Positions 63,867 through 64,000 of a stretch of 64,000 bases of DNA are shown piece by piece (within the stretch, counting starts at the first letter, position 1; each line of letters opens with the position of its first letter). The position numbers and the translations under genes were made by a program. The notes beneath the pieces were generated by a model that was given only the letters and a program-made list of their open reading frames with translations, did no database searches and was not told the DNA's origin. Source of the DNA: Betaproteobacteria bacterium (GTDB lineage: Bacteria; Pseudomonadota; Gammaproteobacteria; Burkholderiales; Rhodocyclaceae); NCBI GenBank assembly GCA_016709965.1, contig JADJLT010000006.1, positions 434,001 through 498,000 on the forward strand. Direction: 5' to 3'.

Positions 63867-64000
63867 TTATTTGCCGTTGACCGCGGGACCGATCAGCGGG
63901 AAGCGCCACATCTGCCCGTTCATGGCCTTGATCAGCGCGTACATGCCAAGGAGCACCAGCGTTGAATGGATGCAGGTGAAATACAAAATCAGCGTCACCC
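63867..64000 (-). CDS. C-terminal end of a membrane protein (5' part outside window)
   Basis: Open to the window edge and ending with TAA (63869-63867). The visible 43 residues include a membrane segment (LILYFTCIHSTLVLLGMYALI) and end MWRFPLIGPAVNGK. Family not recognised from this piece. The two-base gap to the next gene indicates the same operon. Confidence 0.7.
   Translation of the reverse strand, partial: VTLILYFTCIHSTLVLLGMYALIKAMNGQMWRFPLIGPAVNGK

Overview
The window looks like a chromosomal segment of a Gram-negative betaproteobacterium, most likely Rhodocyclales (Dechloromonas/Azonexus-like). This rests on gene content and order: xseA, exbB-exbD-lpxK-Trm112-kdsB-adk, PPi-dependent phosphofructokinase next to a proton pyrophosphatase, acetone carboxylase with a sigma-54 activator, and nor-type denitrification genes. 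The taxon is inferred, not shown by a marker. No rRNA, tRNA, CRISPR array, integrase or recognisable insertion sequence was seen.

Layout. 1-937: end of a DUF192 gene and ubiC. 963-12700 (minus strand): a six-gene, tightly packed operon. In transcription order it encodes a nucleoside-deoxyribosyltransferase/TIR-like + TPR protein, a caspase-like peptidase, an 1817-residue protein joining two alpha/beta-hydrolase segments to a CHAT peptidase and TPR-like tail, an M15-type zinc peptidase, a patatin phospholipase, and a second deoxyribosyltransferase-like + TPR protein. This is the best candidate in the window for an undescribed conflict/immunity or programmed-death system. 13100-21949: acetone catabolism. 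A sigma-54 activator (acxR) is divergent from acxABC, which has a textbook -24/-12 promoter; a terminator follows, then a single-chain 3-oxoacid CoA-transferase that could activate the acetoacetate made by the carboxylase. 22154-27920: accessory metabolism (carboxymuconolactone decarboxylase-like protein, LysR/SDR divergent pair, YghU-type glutathione transferase, an ADP-ribosylglycohydrolase-like protein lacking the usual metal motifs, a small membrane protein). 28062-37388: housekeeping genes sodB, xseA, exbBD, lpxK, kdsB, adk, pfp and hppA.

37496-60009: a type I secretion locus of Lap type, with an ABC exporter, membrane fusion protein, LuxR-type regulator and one giant repeats-in-toxin adhesin. 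The adhesin starts with a retention module carrying a PAAG LapG-type cleavage site. It then has cadherin/Ig-like domains, six near-identical tandem copies of a 2,169-bp (723-codon) unit (36 Calx-beta domains), further divergent Calx-beta domains, a LamG-like domain, RTX nonapeptides and a C-terminal secretion signal. Twelve small indel sites and one nonsense codon, nearly all private to single repeat copies, interrupt the frame. Their net effect is exactly +3 bases, so start and end share a frame, and the corrected gene would encode about 6,062 residues.

60115-64000 (minus strand): a Crp/Fnr-family regulator, norD, a polyferredoxin membrane protein of the CcoG/NapH type and the end of another membrane protein, consistent with a nitric oxide reductase neighbourhood continuing beyond the window.
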